From Mycolicibacter nonchromogenicus (lineage in GTDB: Bacteria > Actinomycetota > Actinomycetes > Mycobacteriales > Mycobacteriaceae), in contig NZ_LQPI01000040.1 in assembly GCF_002101775.1 (NCBI RefSeq), positions 62,001 through 126,000 of the forward strand: DNA of 64,000 bases, read 5' to 3'. Below are positions 1-8,308 of the stretch, one piece after another (positions within the stretch are counted from its first letter, which is position 1; every line of letters starts with the position of its first letter). Under the pieces are notes generated by a model. That model was not told where the DNA came from. It saw nothing but the letters and a program-made list of their open reading frames with translations, and ran no database searches. The position numbers were made by a program, and so were the translations under genes.

Positions 1-299
1 GCACACTTGCCGAATGGCGTACCGCGCTCGCCGGTCTGTCCGGCGCCTGGGGCATCGTGCAGACGCCTGGCGAGCTCTACTCGGATCCCGCGGTGGTCGC
101 CAATGGATATGTCGCGCAGACCACCACGATGGCCGGAATCGACTATGCCCTGCCCACGAATCCGGTTCAATTCGACGAACAGCCGGTCGTCCCGCCGGGC
201 GCCCCCGAGCACGGACAGCACACCGAAGAGGTTCTGATGGACGCCGGAATGACCTGGGAATCCATCGAGAAGTACAAGGAAAGCGGTGCCATACTGTGA
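1..299 (+). CDS. CoA transferase, family III (CaiB/BaiF), C-terminal fragment
   Basis: The open frame enters from the left edge (first full codon at base 3) and stops with TGA at 297-299, so only about the last 98 residues are present. They match the C-terminal part of family III CoA transferases: a helix ending in W-G-I-V-Q-T, then P-x-E-L-Y-x-D-P (proximal to the small domain), a segment resembling P-x-x-P-V-Q-F-D, and the closing G-x-H-T-E-E-V-L motif with a final helix. Such enzymes move CoA between acyl-CoA and a free acid. The stop overlaps the GTG start of the P450 by three bases, so the two are co-transcribed and probably translationally coupled. The N-terminal catalytic Asp region lies outside the window. 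Confidence 0.85.
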   Translation, partial: TLAEWRTALAGLSGAWGIVQTPGELYSDPAVVANGYVAQTTTMAGIDYALPTNPVQFDEQPVVPPGAPEHGQHTEEVLMDAGMTWESIEKYKESGAIL

Positions 300-1501
300 A
301 GCCCGTCGAGTTCGACCCCTTCTCCGAAGAGTTCTTCAACGGCGCGTATGACACCTACCGCCGGCTGCGGGATGAGGCGCCGCTCTACTACAACGCCGAA
401 TGGGACTTCTGGGCGCTGTCACGGTATGAGGACGTTGCGGCCGCATCGAGAGACCACGAGACGTATTCGTCCGCCAAGGGGGTGACGCTCGACATGGCCA
501 AGGCGCATGATGACGCCATCCCGGTGCCGAGGGTCATCATCTCCATGGACCCGCCCGACCACACGAAAATGCGCAAGCTGGTCAGCAATGCGTTCACCCC
601 GCGCGCCATTGCGTCGCTGGAGGACATGGTGCGGGAGAAGATCTACGAGCTCATCGAGCAGGTGGATGCGGATTCGTTCGACGTCGTCGCCGACTTCTCG
701 GCCCTGTTTCCCAACGAGGTCATCACCACCATGCTGGGGGTGCCCAAAGTGGATCGTACGCAGATCCGCGAGTGGCTGGATCTGCTGGTGGAGCGGCGGG
801 TAGGCGAAATCGCCGTCCCGCCTGAAGGTTTCGAGGCGTCGGTGAAGACGTGGATCTACTATCTCAAACTGATCCAAAGCCGCAGGGCGCAGCCTCAAGA
901 CGACATGATCAGCCGCCTGATCGAGACCGAGATCGAGACCGAGGACGGTACGCGGGAGCGGCTCACCGACGTCGACATCGCCGGGTTCGCAACGATGTTG
1001 GGTGGAGCGGGCGCCGAGACCGTGACCAAGTTGGTGGGAAACGCGATGGTGGCCTTTGCCGATTTCCCAGAGCAGTGGCAGGAGTTGCAGAACGACCGCA
1101 GCAAGATCCCGGCAGCGATCGAGGAGTTGCTGCGCTATGAACCCCCGTCGCAGTATCAGGTCAGGACCACCACCCGTGAGGTCACGCTGTACGGTCAGAC
1201 CATTCCCGCCGACAGCACCATGGTGCTGATCACTGGCGCGGCAACTCGCGATGAGCGGAAGTTTCCCGACCCGGACCGGCTGGACATCGACCGGGAACGC
1301 AAGATGGGATTCAACCTGTCGTTCGGCTACGGCGTGCACAGCTGTCTGGGCGCCGCCCTGGCTCGAATGGAGAGCCGTATTGCGCTGACCGCCCTGCTGG
1401 ACCTGCTTCCCGCCTACAAGGTAGACCGTTCCGGTCTTCGACGGGTCGCCATGTCCAACGTCAGTGGGTGGTCGAATGTGCCGGTGCGACGGGTGGGTTG
1501 A
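296..1501 (+). CDS. Cytochrome P450
   Basis: A soluble bacterial P450 of 401 residues, the usual class I length, expected to hydroxylate a hydrophobic substrate using ferredoxin electrons. The I-helix oxygen-activation motif is G-G-A-G-A-E-T (about 236-242, Glu241/Thr242), the K-helix ExxR is Glu277-Arg280, and the heme loop is F-G-Y-G-V-H-S-C with Cys350 as ligand. The frame is open further upstream but residue homology begins at GTG 296, which overlaps the stop of the CoA transferase (GTGA), so that start is chosen. An N-terminal FDPFSEEFFNGAYDTYRRLR-type stretch is typical of mycobacterial CYPs linked to lipid catabolism. The CYP subfamily cannot be assigned by eye. Confidence 0.93.
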   Translation: MKPVEFDPFSEEFFNGAYDTYRRLRDEAPLYYNAEWDFWALSRYEDVAAASRDHETYSSAKGVTLDMAKAHDDAIPVPRVIISMDPPDHTKMRKLVSNAFTPRAIASLEDMVREKIYELIEQVDADSFDVVADFSALFPNEVITTMLGVPKVDRTQIREWLDLLVERRVGEIAVPPEGFEASVKTWIYYLKLIQSRRAQPQDDMISRLIETEIETEDGTRERLTDVDIAGFATMLGGAGAETVTKLVGNAMVAFADFPEQWQELQNDRSKIPAAIEELLRYEPPSQYQVRTTTREVTLYGQTIPADSTMVLITGAATRDERKFPDPDRLDIDRERKMGFNLSFGYGVHSCLGAALARMESRIALTALLDLLPAYKVDRSGLRRVAMSNVSGWSNVPVRRVG

Positions 1502-1518
1502 GGCGTCCGTGAGGCAGT

Positions 1519-1533
1519 GGGCCACCGTGGCCC
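1519..1533 (+). terminator. Hairpin between convergent P450 and TetR genes
   Basis: A perfect stem GGGCCA / TGGCCC with a three-base loop (CCG) lies in the 86-bp gap between the stops of the P450 (1501) and the TetR gene (1588). There is no T tract, as is common for mycobacterial terminators. The position between two convergent genes supports a bidirectional terminator, though the stem is short. Confidence 0.45.
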
Positions 1534-1587
1534 GGCGACCGTGTACCGAGTGAGGATCGCCCGTGCGGTACGGGAATTCGCGTCAGA

Positions 1588-2187
1588 CTAGCGGCGTGAC
1601 CGGTCGTCGATGAGTCCGCGGACAATGAATGGCCGGACGAACTCTGCGACCGCCTCGTCATCTCGCATATCAACCTGCGGCGAGGGCGTGCTGAACAGCG
1701 AGAACAACATTCGCGCGAGCCACTCGCCGGCAGCATTGACGTCGAGGTCCTTGCGCACTTCCCCGGTGTGGCGTGCAGCCGACAGGTACGGCGCGATGAA
1801 CTCGGCGCATTCCTGCAGCAGGTTGGCGGCGTTCTTGGTCAGCATCAGGCCGACTTCTTGTTGGTCGAAATACACCTCGGGTTCCACCACCCGACGAGCC
1901 TGGCAGACGAACACCGCCGCGCGGACCAGCTTGCCTTCCAGGGTGCTGCCGCCGTGGCGGTCGATCGCCGTCGCCATGTTGCGGTAGAAACGCTGTGACG
2001 CCGCTTCGGCGCACGCTTCGACTATGGTCTCCTTGTCCTTGAAGTACTCATAGACGGTGCTTCGGGAGATGTCCGCGGCCCGCGCGATGTCGACGATGGT
2101 CGTCTTGGCGAGCCCTCGGGTGCGGAAGCAGGCAAAGGCCGCCGAGATGATGGCGGTTCTGGTGTCTGCGGCCGCGACTTGCGTCAT
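1588..2187 (-). CDS. TetR/AcrR-family transcriptional regulator
   Basis: 199 residues, normal TetR length. The N-terminal helix-turn-helix (about residues 9-55) has the classic order: a helix with AAFACFRTRGLAKTT, recognition region IVDIARAADISRSTVYEYF, then DKETI. The rest is an all-helical ligand-binding domain. It begins ten bases after the stop of the Ltp2-like thiolase and is the last gene of the operon starting at the P450 at 8308. A terminal repressor gene of this kind often controls its own operon and senses a pathway acyl-CoA. The palindromes in the P450/aldehyde dehydrogenase divergent promoter (8341-8361, 8492-8505) are candidate operators; that link is inference. Confidence 0.93.
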   Translation of the reverse strand: MTQVAAADTRTAIISAAFACFRTRGLAKTTIVDIARAADISRSTVYEYFKDKETIVEACAEAASQRFYRNMATAIDRHGGSTLEGKLVRAAVFVCQARRVVEPEVYFDQQEVGLMLTKNAANLLQECAEFIAPYLSAARHTGEVRKDLDVNAAGEWLARMLFSLFSTPSPQVDMRDDEAVAEFVRPFIVRGLIDDRSRR

Positions 2188-2197
2188 CTGGGCAAGT

Positions 2198-3364
2198 TTA
2201 GTGGTCCGGTGCCAGGATCAGACCGCTGGTGGGGACGCCGGTGCCCGAGGTCACCAAGACGTGCTCGACGTCGGTGACCTGGTTGTACGAGGTCCCGCGG
2301 ACCTGGCGGACACCTTCGGTGATGCCGTTCATGCCGTGGATGTATGCCTCGCCGAGCAGGCCGCCGTTGGTGTTGATGGGCAGGCGTCCCCCGATGGAGA
2401 GTTCGTCGACGTCGACGAAGTCCTTCGCCTCACCCCGGCCGCAGAACCCAAGCTCCTCGAGCTGGGTGAAGACGAACGGGGTGAAGTGGTCATAGAGGAA
2501 GGCCGTGGAGATGTCCTCCGGTTTGAGTCCGGAGTCGGCCCACAGCTTGTTGCCCACGACGCCCATCTCGGGCAGGCCGGTGATGTCGTCGCGGTAGTAG
2601 CTCGTCATCACCTCGCCGTCGTAGGCGGCGCCTTGGGCAGCCGCGGTGATGACCGCCGGGGGGTGCGGCAGGTCGCGGGCCCGCTCCACACTGGTCACTA
2701 CCATCGCGACCCCGCCGTCGCTCTCCTGGCAGCAGTCGAGCAGGCGAACCACCGGCTCGATGATCCAGCGGGACTGCTGATGTTCCTCGATGGTGATCGG
2801 CTTGCCGTAGAACCAGGCATCCGGATTGTTCGCCGCGTGCTTGCGGTCGATCACCGAAATCTTGCCGAAGTCGGCGTTGGTCACGCCGTAGGTCGACATG
2901 TATCGCTGGGCGTGCAGGGAGACCCAGGCGGCCGGCGTCATGAACCCGAAGGGGGCGTACGGCGCCATCCACAGGGGGGTGACGCCGGGTTGCCTTCCGG
3001 CACCGCCGAATCGGAAGCCGGAGCGTTCGTTGAAGGCGCGGTAGCACACCACTGCTTCAGCTGCCCCGGTCGCGACGGCCATCGCGGCCTGCATCACGGT
3101 GCCCGCGGCCGCACCGCCGCCGTGCGGGACCCTGGTGAAGAACGTCAGGTTCTCGATGCCCACGTTACGGGCGACCTCGATCTCCTCGTTCTCGTCGACC
3201 GTGAACGTCACCATGCCGTCGATGTCGGATGGGCGCAGCCCGGCATCGGCGATCGCGGCCTTGACCGCTTCACAGGCCAGCTGCATCTCGGTACGGCCGG
3301 ACTCCTTGGAGAACTCGGTCTGGCCGATACCCGCCAGGGCCGCCTTGCCGCCGATTCCGCTCAC
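2198..3364 (-). CDS. Thiolase-family protein, Ltp2/SCP-x type
   Basis: 388 residues with the thiolase fold (AGIGQTEFSK at the N-terminus; C-terminal NTNGGLLGEAYIHGMNGITE and a closing VTSGTGVPTSGLIL). It lacks the usual reactive-Cys environment of degradative thiolases and resembles the Ltp2/lipid-carrier subfamily. In M. tuberculosis, Ltp2 with the DUF35 domain of ChsH2 forms a retro-aldolase that releases propionyl-CoA from the C17 side chain. Start is the GTG at 3364 that overlaps the TGA of the upstream MaoC gene (GTGA); the frame is open further upstream but lacks homology. Gene order around it (P450, fadE, MaoC, DUF35, fadE, MaoC, thiolase) copies igr, so an aldolase role with the DUF35 protein at 4937 is the best inference. 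Confidence 0.85.
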   Translation of the reverse strand: MSGIGGKAALAGIGQTEFSKESGRTEMQLACEAVKAAIADAGLRPSDIDGMVTFTVDENEEIEVARNVGIENLTFFTRVPHGGGAAAGTVMQAAMAVATGAAEAVVCYRAFNERSGFRFGGAGRQPGVTPLWMAPYAPFGFMTPAAWVSLHAQRYMSTYGVTNADFGKISVIDRKHAANNPDAWFYGKPITIEEHQQSRWIIEPVVRLLDCCQESDGGVAMVVTSVERARDLPHPPAVITAAAQGAAYDGEVMTSYYRDDITGLPEMGVVGNKLWADSGLKPEDISTAFLYDHFTPFVFTQLEELGFCGRGEAKDFVDVDELSIGGRLPINTNGGLLGEAYIHGMNGITEGVRQVRGTSYNQVTDVEHVLVTSGTGVPTSGLILAPDH

Positions 3365-3813
3365 TCGCCCACACCCTCGAGGAGGCTGAGCACGGCGGTG
3401 CCGGAGACGTGATCGCCCAGACGGTTGGTCCCCTTGAGGGAAACCTCGACCAGGCCTTCGCCGTCGCTGACCGACTTGCCGGTGACCGTTCCGGTGAAGT
3501 GCAGGGTGTCGTTGGGAAATGTGGGCACGCCGAGACGAATCGACAACTTCTTGACCATCGCCTCGGGGCCGGCCCAATCGTGGAGGAACTTCACGCACAA
3601 CCCGTTGGTGGTGAGGATGTTCAAGAAGATGTCCGGGGAGCCCTGGCGAGTGGCGAACTCGCGATCGTGATGTACCGGCATGTAGTCGCGCGAGGCGATC
3701 GCACCCGCGACGATCAGCGTGGCGGTGACGGGCACGTCCAACGGGGTGATCTCGTCGCCGACGTCAATGGCATCGAACGGCAACGTGGTGTGCCGGGTCG
3801 CAGTGGCGTTCAT
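3361..3813 (-). CDS. MaoC-like hot-dog protein, ChsH1-like
   Basis: 150 residues forming one hot-dog domain. The hydratase-2 type segment R-D-Y-M-P-V-H-H-D (residues 42-50) carries Asp43 and His48, the likely catalytic pair, followed by G-S-P-D-I-F-L-N-I-L. In the igr operon a short MaoC protein (ChsH1) pairs with the MaoC half of ChsH2 to hydrate the enoyl-CoA of the shortened side chain. Here the partner is probably the 182-residue protein at 5353. The ATG at 3813 overlaps the stop of the dehydrogenase by one base (TGATG), and its own stop overlaps the thiolase start, so translation is coupled on both sides. Confidence 0.85.
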   Translation of the reverse strand: MNATATRHTTLPFDAIDVGDEITPLDVPVTATLIVAGAIASRDYMPVHHDREFATRQGSPDIFLNILTTNGLCVKFLHDWAGPEAMVKKLSIRLGVPTFPNDTLHFTGTVTGKSVSDGEGLVEVSLKGTNRLGDHVSGTAVLSLLEGVGE

Positions 3814-4919
3814 CAGTGTCCTTCCAGATACGCGTGGCCGAGTCGAGTCAGTTGTTGCGAGGCGGAGCCCAGGGCGAGCTCGATGTGCTTGGCCCACAGG
3901 AAGTAGCGGGACAGCGGGTAGGTGACGTCGATGCCCATACCGCCGTGTACCTGCTGGGCCGTGCTCAGCACGCGCGCCCCCGCTTCGGCCGCCCAGAACT
4001 TGGCGATCGCCGCTTCCCGGTCGGCCGGGCGGCCCTCGGCGATCAGCCAGGCCGCGTGCCACGTGGTCCAGCGGATGGCCTCGGTGTCGATGAAGGCGTC
4101 GGCCATCCGCTGCTGAACCGCCTGGAAGGAGCCGATGGGCCGGCCGAACTGCTCACGCTGGCTGGTGTAGGTCGCCGCCAGTCCAAGCGCCCGTTCGCAG
4201 ACACCGACCTGAATTGCTGACATGGCGACCAGCGCCCGGGTGTACAGCGACGTCACCAGGCCCGGGTCGGCCGATCCCAGGCGGCGGCCGATCGCGCCCT
4301 CGAAGGACAGGTCGGCGTACGGCTCGCCGTGCGTGGTCGCCGCAGGCTTGACCTCGAGGGTCGCGGTGTCTGAATCCACGAGGAACAGGCCCGGGCCGTC
4401 ATCGGCGATGGCCGACACGATGACTGCGTCGGCGAGTTGACCGGCCGGCACCAGGTCCTTGACGCCGTCGATCCGCCAGACCTCGCCCTCTCGCCGGGCT
4501 GTTGTCGAGCGCGGCTTGTCGGCAGCCGAATTGCCCGGTTCGGTCAGGGCCGCTGTGAGTATGGTGCGGCCGGCGACGACCTCGGGCAGATACTGCTGCT
4601 GAATCTCGGTATCACCGTGTCGCACAAGGGTGTCGGCGCCCAGCACGAGGGTGGGGTAGACGGGAACCGGCGCGACGCTGAAACCCACCTCGGCCAGCAG
4701 AATTCCCAGCTCGAGAAAGCTGCCACCGCTGCCGTCAAAGGCCTCTGGCAGGCTGATGCCCAGCAGATCCGAGGCAGCGAGCTCGCTCCAGAGCGCGGGG
4801 TCGAAGCGAACCTCGCCGGATTCGACTTCGGTGAGACGCTCCGGTGTGGCGTGGTGTTCGAAGAGCTGACGGGCCACCTTGGCGACCGACTCTTGATCGT
4901 CGGAAAAAGAGAAGTCCAT
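3813..4919 (-). CDS. Acyl-CoA dehydrogenase, FadE28-like subunit
   Basis: 368 residues with the acyl-CoA dehydrogenase layout: N-terminal helical domain (FSDDQESVAKVARQLFEHH), mid beta domain, C-terminal helices with REQFGRPIGSFQAVQQRMAD and the late QVHGGMGIDVTYPLSRYFL block. It uses FAD to desaturate an acyl-CoA. It is one of two dehydrogenases in this operon (other at 5916). Mycobacterial steroid dehydrogenases such as FadE28-FadE29 work as alpha2beta2 heterotetramers encoded by neighbouring genes, so these two are likely subunits of one enzyme; that is inferred from gene order and their unequal sequences. Start ATG 4919, 17 bases after the DUF35 stop. Confidence 0.9.
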   Translation of the reverse strand: MDFSFSDDQESVAKVARQLFEHHATPERLTEVESGEVRFDPALWSELAASDLLGISLPEAFDGSGGSFLELGILLAEVGFSVAPVPVYPTLVLGADTLVRHGDTEIQQQYLPEVVAGRTILTAALTEPGNSAADKPRSTTARREGEVWRIDGVKDLVPAGQLADAVIVSAIADDGPGLFLVDSDTATLEVKPAATTHGEPYADLSFEGAIGRRLGSADPGLVTSLYTRALVAMSAIQVGVCERALGLAATYTSQREQFGRPIGSFQAVQQRMADAFIDTEAIRWTTWHAAWLIAEGRPADREAAIAKFWAAEAGARVLSTAQQVHGGMGIDVTYPLSRYFLWAKHIELALGSASQQLTRLGHAYLEGH

Positions 4920-4936
4920 GTGTGTCCAGCCTCGGG

Positions 4937-5350
4937 TCAGAGTGCCGGTCGGAATTGGTGCAGTACCAATTCGTCTCCGCTTGGCAGGGCTTCGAAGGTC
5001 TCGTAGAAGACCTGAACGGGCATGCCCACTGTGATGTCGCCGGGCTCGATGTCACACAGGTTCGAGACGATACGCACACCCTCGTCCAATTCGATCAAGG
5101 CGACGACGTAGGGGTACTGCAGGAAGGGCAACGGCGGATATTGCGGCATCACAAAGCTGTAAACCGTTCCCCTGCCGGCGGATACCAGGTAGTCCCAGTT
5201 CAACGACTGGCACTTGCCGCACATCGGACGCGGCGGCACCCGAAGGGCCTTGCAGTCGGTGCACCGCTGTATCCGCAGCTCGTGGTCCTTGAGGCCTTGC
5301 CAGAAGAACTCGGTGTCGGGGCTGATCGAGGGCGCAAGTCTGCGGGCCAT
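4937..5350 (-). CDS. DUF35 / Zn-ribbon OB-fold protein (ChsH2 C-terminal half equivalent)
   Basis: 137 residues: N-terminal helix DTEFFWQGLKDHELRIQ, rubredoxin-like zinc ribbon with Cys30, Cys33, Cys44 and Cys47 (C-T-D-C and C-G-K-C), then an OB-fold acyl-CoA-binding domain. DUF35 proteins partner thiolases and aldolases. In M. tuberculosis this domain is fused to a MaoC domain in ChsH2 and binds Ltp2. Here it is a separate gene starting two bases after the stop of the MaoC-domain gene (5353), so ChsH2 appears as two polypeptides. The predicted partner is the thiolase at 2198. Confidence 0.9.
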   Translation of the reverse strand: MARRLAPSISPDTEFFWQGLKDHELRIQRCTDCKALRVPPRPMCGKCQSLNWDYLVSAGRGTVYSFVMPQYPPLPFLQYPYVVALIELDEGVRIVSNLCDIEPGDITVGMPVQVFYETFEALPSGDELVLHQFRPAL

Positions 5351-5352
5351 GC

Positions 5353-5901
5353 TCAGCCGTCCTTCTTGAAGCGCAGCGTCCGGAACCGCTGGCGGCCGAG
5401 GACCTCGCCGCTCTGCGTCCGGTAGGTGGTGACCCAGGTGACGAAGAATCCGGTGCCCATCCCCGTCTTCTTCTCATCGGAGATGCTCTCGAACACCGTT
5501 TCGGCCGTGATGTCGTCGCCGACGCGGGGGTAGCGTTCAATCTCGAATTCGGAGTTGGTGGCGACGATTCCGGTGTAGCCGGCGTCGGCCAGGCATTGCA
5601 GTGGATTCTCGCCGATCTCGATCGGTACGCCTCCCCGTTCGTGGATACCCTCGAGTTTGGGTGGGGCCATAGTCCACGACTGCAGCATCACCGGAGGGGA
5701 CACGATCCCGCCGTAGCGCGAGTTCTTCGCAAACTCCTCGTCGAGATATGCCGGGTTGAAGTCGCTCAGTGCGTATGCCCAGTGACGAATCATGGCCGCA
5801 TTGACCGGGTCCGGTGCCTGTACCGGTTGTCCCGAGCTGATCGGCTGCCCGACGAGTGCGTCAAGACGTTGCCGCAGATCGTCTTTCGTCAGTTCTGTCA
5901 C
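5353..5901 (-). CDS. MaoC/FAS1-like dehydratase domain protein (ChsH2 N-terminal half equivalent)
   Basis: 182 residues. The N-terminal stretch with QAPDPVNAAMIRHWAYALSD, N-P-A-Y-L and the SPPVMLQSWTM loop is characteristic of the FAS1-like MaoC hydratase N-terminal domain, ending in a long hot-dog strand region (ETVFESISDEKKTGMGTGFF). It is expected to form an enoyl-CoA hydratase with the small MaoC protein at 3361. GTG start at 5901 has a purine-rich AAGAAGGGA eight bases or so upstream. It lies between the dehydrogenase (5916, 14 bases away) and the DUF35 gene. Confidence 0.88.
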   Translation of the reverse strand: MTELTKDDLRQRLDALVGQPISSGQPVQAPDPVNAAMIRHWAYALSDFNPAYLDEEFAKNSRYGGIVSPPVMLQSWTMAPPKLEGIHERGGVPIEIGENPLQCLADAGYTGIVATNSEFEIERYPRVGDDITAETVFESISDEKKTGMGTGFFVTWVTTYRTQSGEVLGRQRFRTLRFKKDG

Positions 5902-5915
5902 GTGAATCCCTTCTT

Positions 5916-7097
5916 TCAGGAGGCTCGCGTATCGCGGGGAGCCCGGGGCATTCTCAAGCCCGCCATGGCGATGATGTCGCGCTGGATCTCGTTGGCGCCG
6001 CCGCCGAACGTGTTGATGACCGCCAGGCGGTAGGCGCTCTCCAGCTCCCCCTGCAACGGCGCGGCGGAATCCTTGCGGAGGCCGGCCTGGCCGACGATGT
6101 CAAGTAGCTCGCGAGCGACCTTTTGGGTCAGTTCGGTTCCGAAGACCTTCGTGGCGGACGCCTCGCCCATGCCGAGTGCGCCGGAGCTCATCGTGGTGTT
6201 CACCCGAAGGTTCATCAACCGGTACGCCGCCACCTGCGCCTCGACGCGTGCCAGAGCTTGGCGGACCCATGGCTGGTCGATCACGAATCCGTCATCGAGT
6301 GGCGTCGACTCGGCCCAGCTGAGTGTCTTGCGGAACAGCGGTTCCAAAGCGCCGAGGTTGCCCAGTGCTGCCCGTTCCAGGTTCAGCTGGTTGGTGACGA
6401 GTTTCCATCCTTCGTTCTCCCCCAGCACGATGGAATCCGCCGGTACCCGAACGTCGTCGTAGAAGGTGTAATAGGTGGAGACGCCCGGCATGGTGTGCAG
6501 CGGTTTCCAGGAGAATCCGGGACTGTCTGTCGGAACGATGAACAGCGTGATGCCCTTGTGCTTCTTCGCCTCGGGATCGGTGCGTGCAGCCAGCCAGATG
6601 TAGTCGGCGAACTCGGCGCCGCTGGTGAACATCTTCGAGCCGTTGATCACGTACTCGTCGCCGTCGCGCACCGCGCTGGTCCGCAGCGAGGCCAGGTCGC
6701 TGCCGGCGCCGGGTTCGGAGTATCCGACCGCGAAGTCGACTTCGCCCTTCAATATCGCCGGCAGGAACCGCTTCTTCTGCTGCTCGGTTCCGAACTGAAT
6801 CAGAGTCGGCCCCACCGTGTTCAGCGTGATCATCGGCAGCGGAGCATGGACCCGCCGAGCTTCCTCGTCGAAGATGTACTGTTCCAGCGCAGTCAGGCCG
6901 TGCCCGCCGTATTCGGTAGGCCAGGCCACTCCGAGCAGACCCGCTTCGCCCAGAGCCCTGCGGCACTCGGCTACCGCGGGCCCACCTTCGAGGCGTCCGG
7001 CCATCGCGGCGCGTCGTTCCGGGGTCATCACCGCTTCAAGGCGTGCCCGGTAGTCCCGACGCAGGTCTTCCTGCGCGGGGGTGTAGTCGAACTCCAT
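5916..7097 (-). CDS. Acyl-CoA dehydrogenase, FadE29/FadE26-like subunit
   Basis: 393 residues, full-length dehydrogenase. Visible blocks are the N-terminal FDYTPAQEDLRRDYRARLEA helix, WPTEYGGHGLTALEQYIFDEE, the flavin/substrate loop GYSEPGAGSDLASLRTSA, and the C-terminal NTFGGGANEIQRDIIA segment that contacts the neighbouring subunit and FAD. ATG 7097 overlaps the P450 stop by one base (TGATG); the open frame upstream of it is a shadow. It is the longer partner of the pair with 3813. The likely substrate is a CoA thioester made after P450 oxidation and CoA ligation of a side chain. Confidence 0.92.
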   Translation of the reverse strand: MEFDYTPAQEDLRRDYRARLEAVMTPERRAAMAGRLEGGPAVAECRRALGEAGLLGVAWPTEYGGHGLTALEQYIFDEEARRVHAPLPMITLNTVGPTLIQFGTEQQKKRFLPAILKGEVDFAVGYSEPGAGSDLASLRTSAVRDGDEYVINGSKMFTSGAEFADYIWLAARTDPEAKKHKGITLFIVPTDSPGFSWKPLHTMPGVSTYYTFYDDVRVPADSIVLGENEGWKLVTNQLNLERAALGNLGALEPLFRKTLSWAESTPLDDGFVIDQPWVRQALARVEAQVAAYRLMNLRVNTTMSSGALGMGEASATKVFGTELTQKVARELLDIVGQAGLRKDSAAPLQGELESAYRLAVINTFGGGANEIQRDIIAMAGLRMPRAPRDTRAS

Positions 7098-8308
7098 CAG
7101 ACCCCCGCGCTCATTCGAACCGGCATCCGCTTGACGCCTGGAACCATGGTGGCCCGCAGTCGAGTCACGTCGCCGGTCAGTTCTATCGTCGGATAGGCCC
7201 CCAGCAGCACCTCGAACATCACTCTGGCTTCGAGTCGGGCCAATTGCGCTCCCAGGCATGCGTGTTCGCCCGCGCCGAAGGCGATGTGTGTGTTCGGCCG
7301 ACGGGTGATGTCGAAGGTCTCGCTGCCGGTTCCGAAGATCTCCTCGTCGCGGTTCGCCGATCCGTACAGCATGACCACGATCTCGCCGGCCGCGATCTGC
7401 TGTCCACGGATCTCGATATCCTCGGTGGCCCGGCGCGCCATATGGGTGACCGGGCTGGTGTACCTGAGCATCTCTTCGACCGCATCCGGCAGCAACGAGG
7501 GATCCCGTCGCAGCAGGGCGAACTGGTCCGGGTGGTCGATCAGGGCTTTGGTGCCGAGAGCAAGCAGATTGCGGGTGGTTTCGTTGCCGGCGACCAGCAG
7601 CAGGAACGAGAAATTGAGCAGGTCCTCGTCCGACAGTCGCTCACCGTCGACCTCGGCCGCGGCGAGGATCGACAGCAGATCTTCTCCGTCGGCCTCACCG
7701 CTGCGGCGATCCGCGATCAGCTTGGTGAAGTAGTTGTACAGCTCAGCCAGCGCCTGCAGGGAATCCATTTCGATGTCCGGGTCAGCGGTCCCGACCGCCG
7801 CATCCGACCACGTGCGGAACTGTTCCCAGTCCTCCGGTGGCGCCCCGAGCATTTCGGCGATCATCCGGGTCGGTAACGGTGCGGCGATCTCTTCGGCGAA
7901 CTCGTACTCACGGGTCGAATCGATACCGTCGACGATGCCCTTGACGAGGTTGCGGATCTTGGGCTCCAGCAACGTGACTTGACGGCGGGTGAAGCCGGCG
8001 TTGATGAGATTGCGGAGCTGCCGGTGCCGCGGCGGGTCGGTGAAGATCAGGTTGCCCTCTTGAACCGGCTCCGGCAGTGCGGGGTCGGGGATGGTGATGC
8101 CCTTGGTGGAGGTGAACAGGCCCGGGTTCCCGGAGACGAAACGGATGTCTTCGTATTTGCACAGTGCCCAGAAGTTGGTGACGTCGTTCCACACCACCGG
8201 CGTGGTGGCGCGAAGTTCGCGGTAAGCGGGATAGGGGTCGCCGGCGTAGAAGTCCGGTGAATGCAGAGGGTGCGTGGTGGTGGGCCGACTGACGCGCTGC
8301 GTGGCCAA
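7097..8308 (-). CDS. Cytochrome P450 heading an igr-like operon
   Basis: 403 residues from TTG 8308. I-helix A-G-N-E-T-T (Glu243/Thr244), ExxR Glu279-Arg282, heme loop F-G-A-G-E-H-A-C with Cys351. The TTG is chosen because AAGGAAGGG sits eight bases upstream; a second TTG at 8356 in the same frame has no such site and would put that Shine-Dalgarno inside the gene. First gene of the leftward operon 8308-1588, the place held by cyp125 in the igr operon, where the enzyme oxidises the terminal side-chain carbon. A like role here is inferred from position; sequence alone does not show whether it is CYP125- or CYP142-like. Confidence 0.92.
   Translation of the reverse strand: MATQRVSRPTTTHPLHSPDFYAGDPYPAYRELRATTPVVWNDVTNFWALCKYEDIRFVSGNPGLFTSTKGITIPDPALPEPVQEGNLIFTDPPRHRQLRNLINAGFTRRQVTLLEPKIRNLVKGIVDGIDSTREYEFAEEIAAPLPTRMIAEMLGAPPEDWEQFRTWSDAAVGTADPDIEMDSLQALAELYNYFTKLIADRRSGEADGEDLLSILAAAEVDGERLSDEDLLNFSFLLLVAGNETTRNLLALGTKALIDHPDQFALLRRDPSLLPDAVEEMLRYTSPVTHMARRATEDIEIRGQQIAAGEIVVMLYGSANRDEEIFGTGSETFDITRRPNTHIAFGAGEHACLGAQLARLEARVMFEVLLGAYPTIELTGDVTRLRATMVPGVKRMPVRMSAGV

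Noticed and set aside
419..1525. Open frame of 368 codons antisense to the first P450
   Set aside because: His/Gly/Arg-rich nonsense composition with no motif, while the opposite strand encodes a complete P450.
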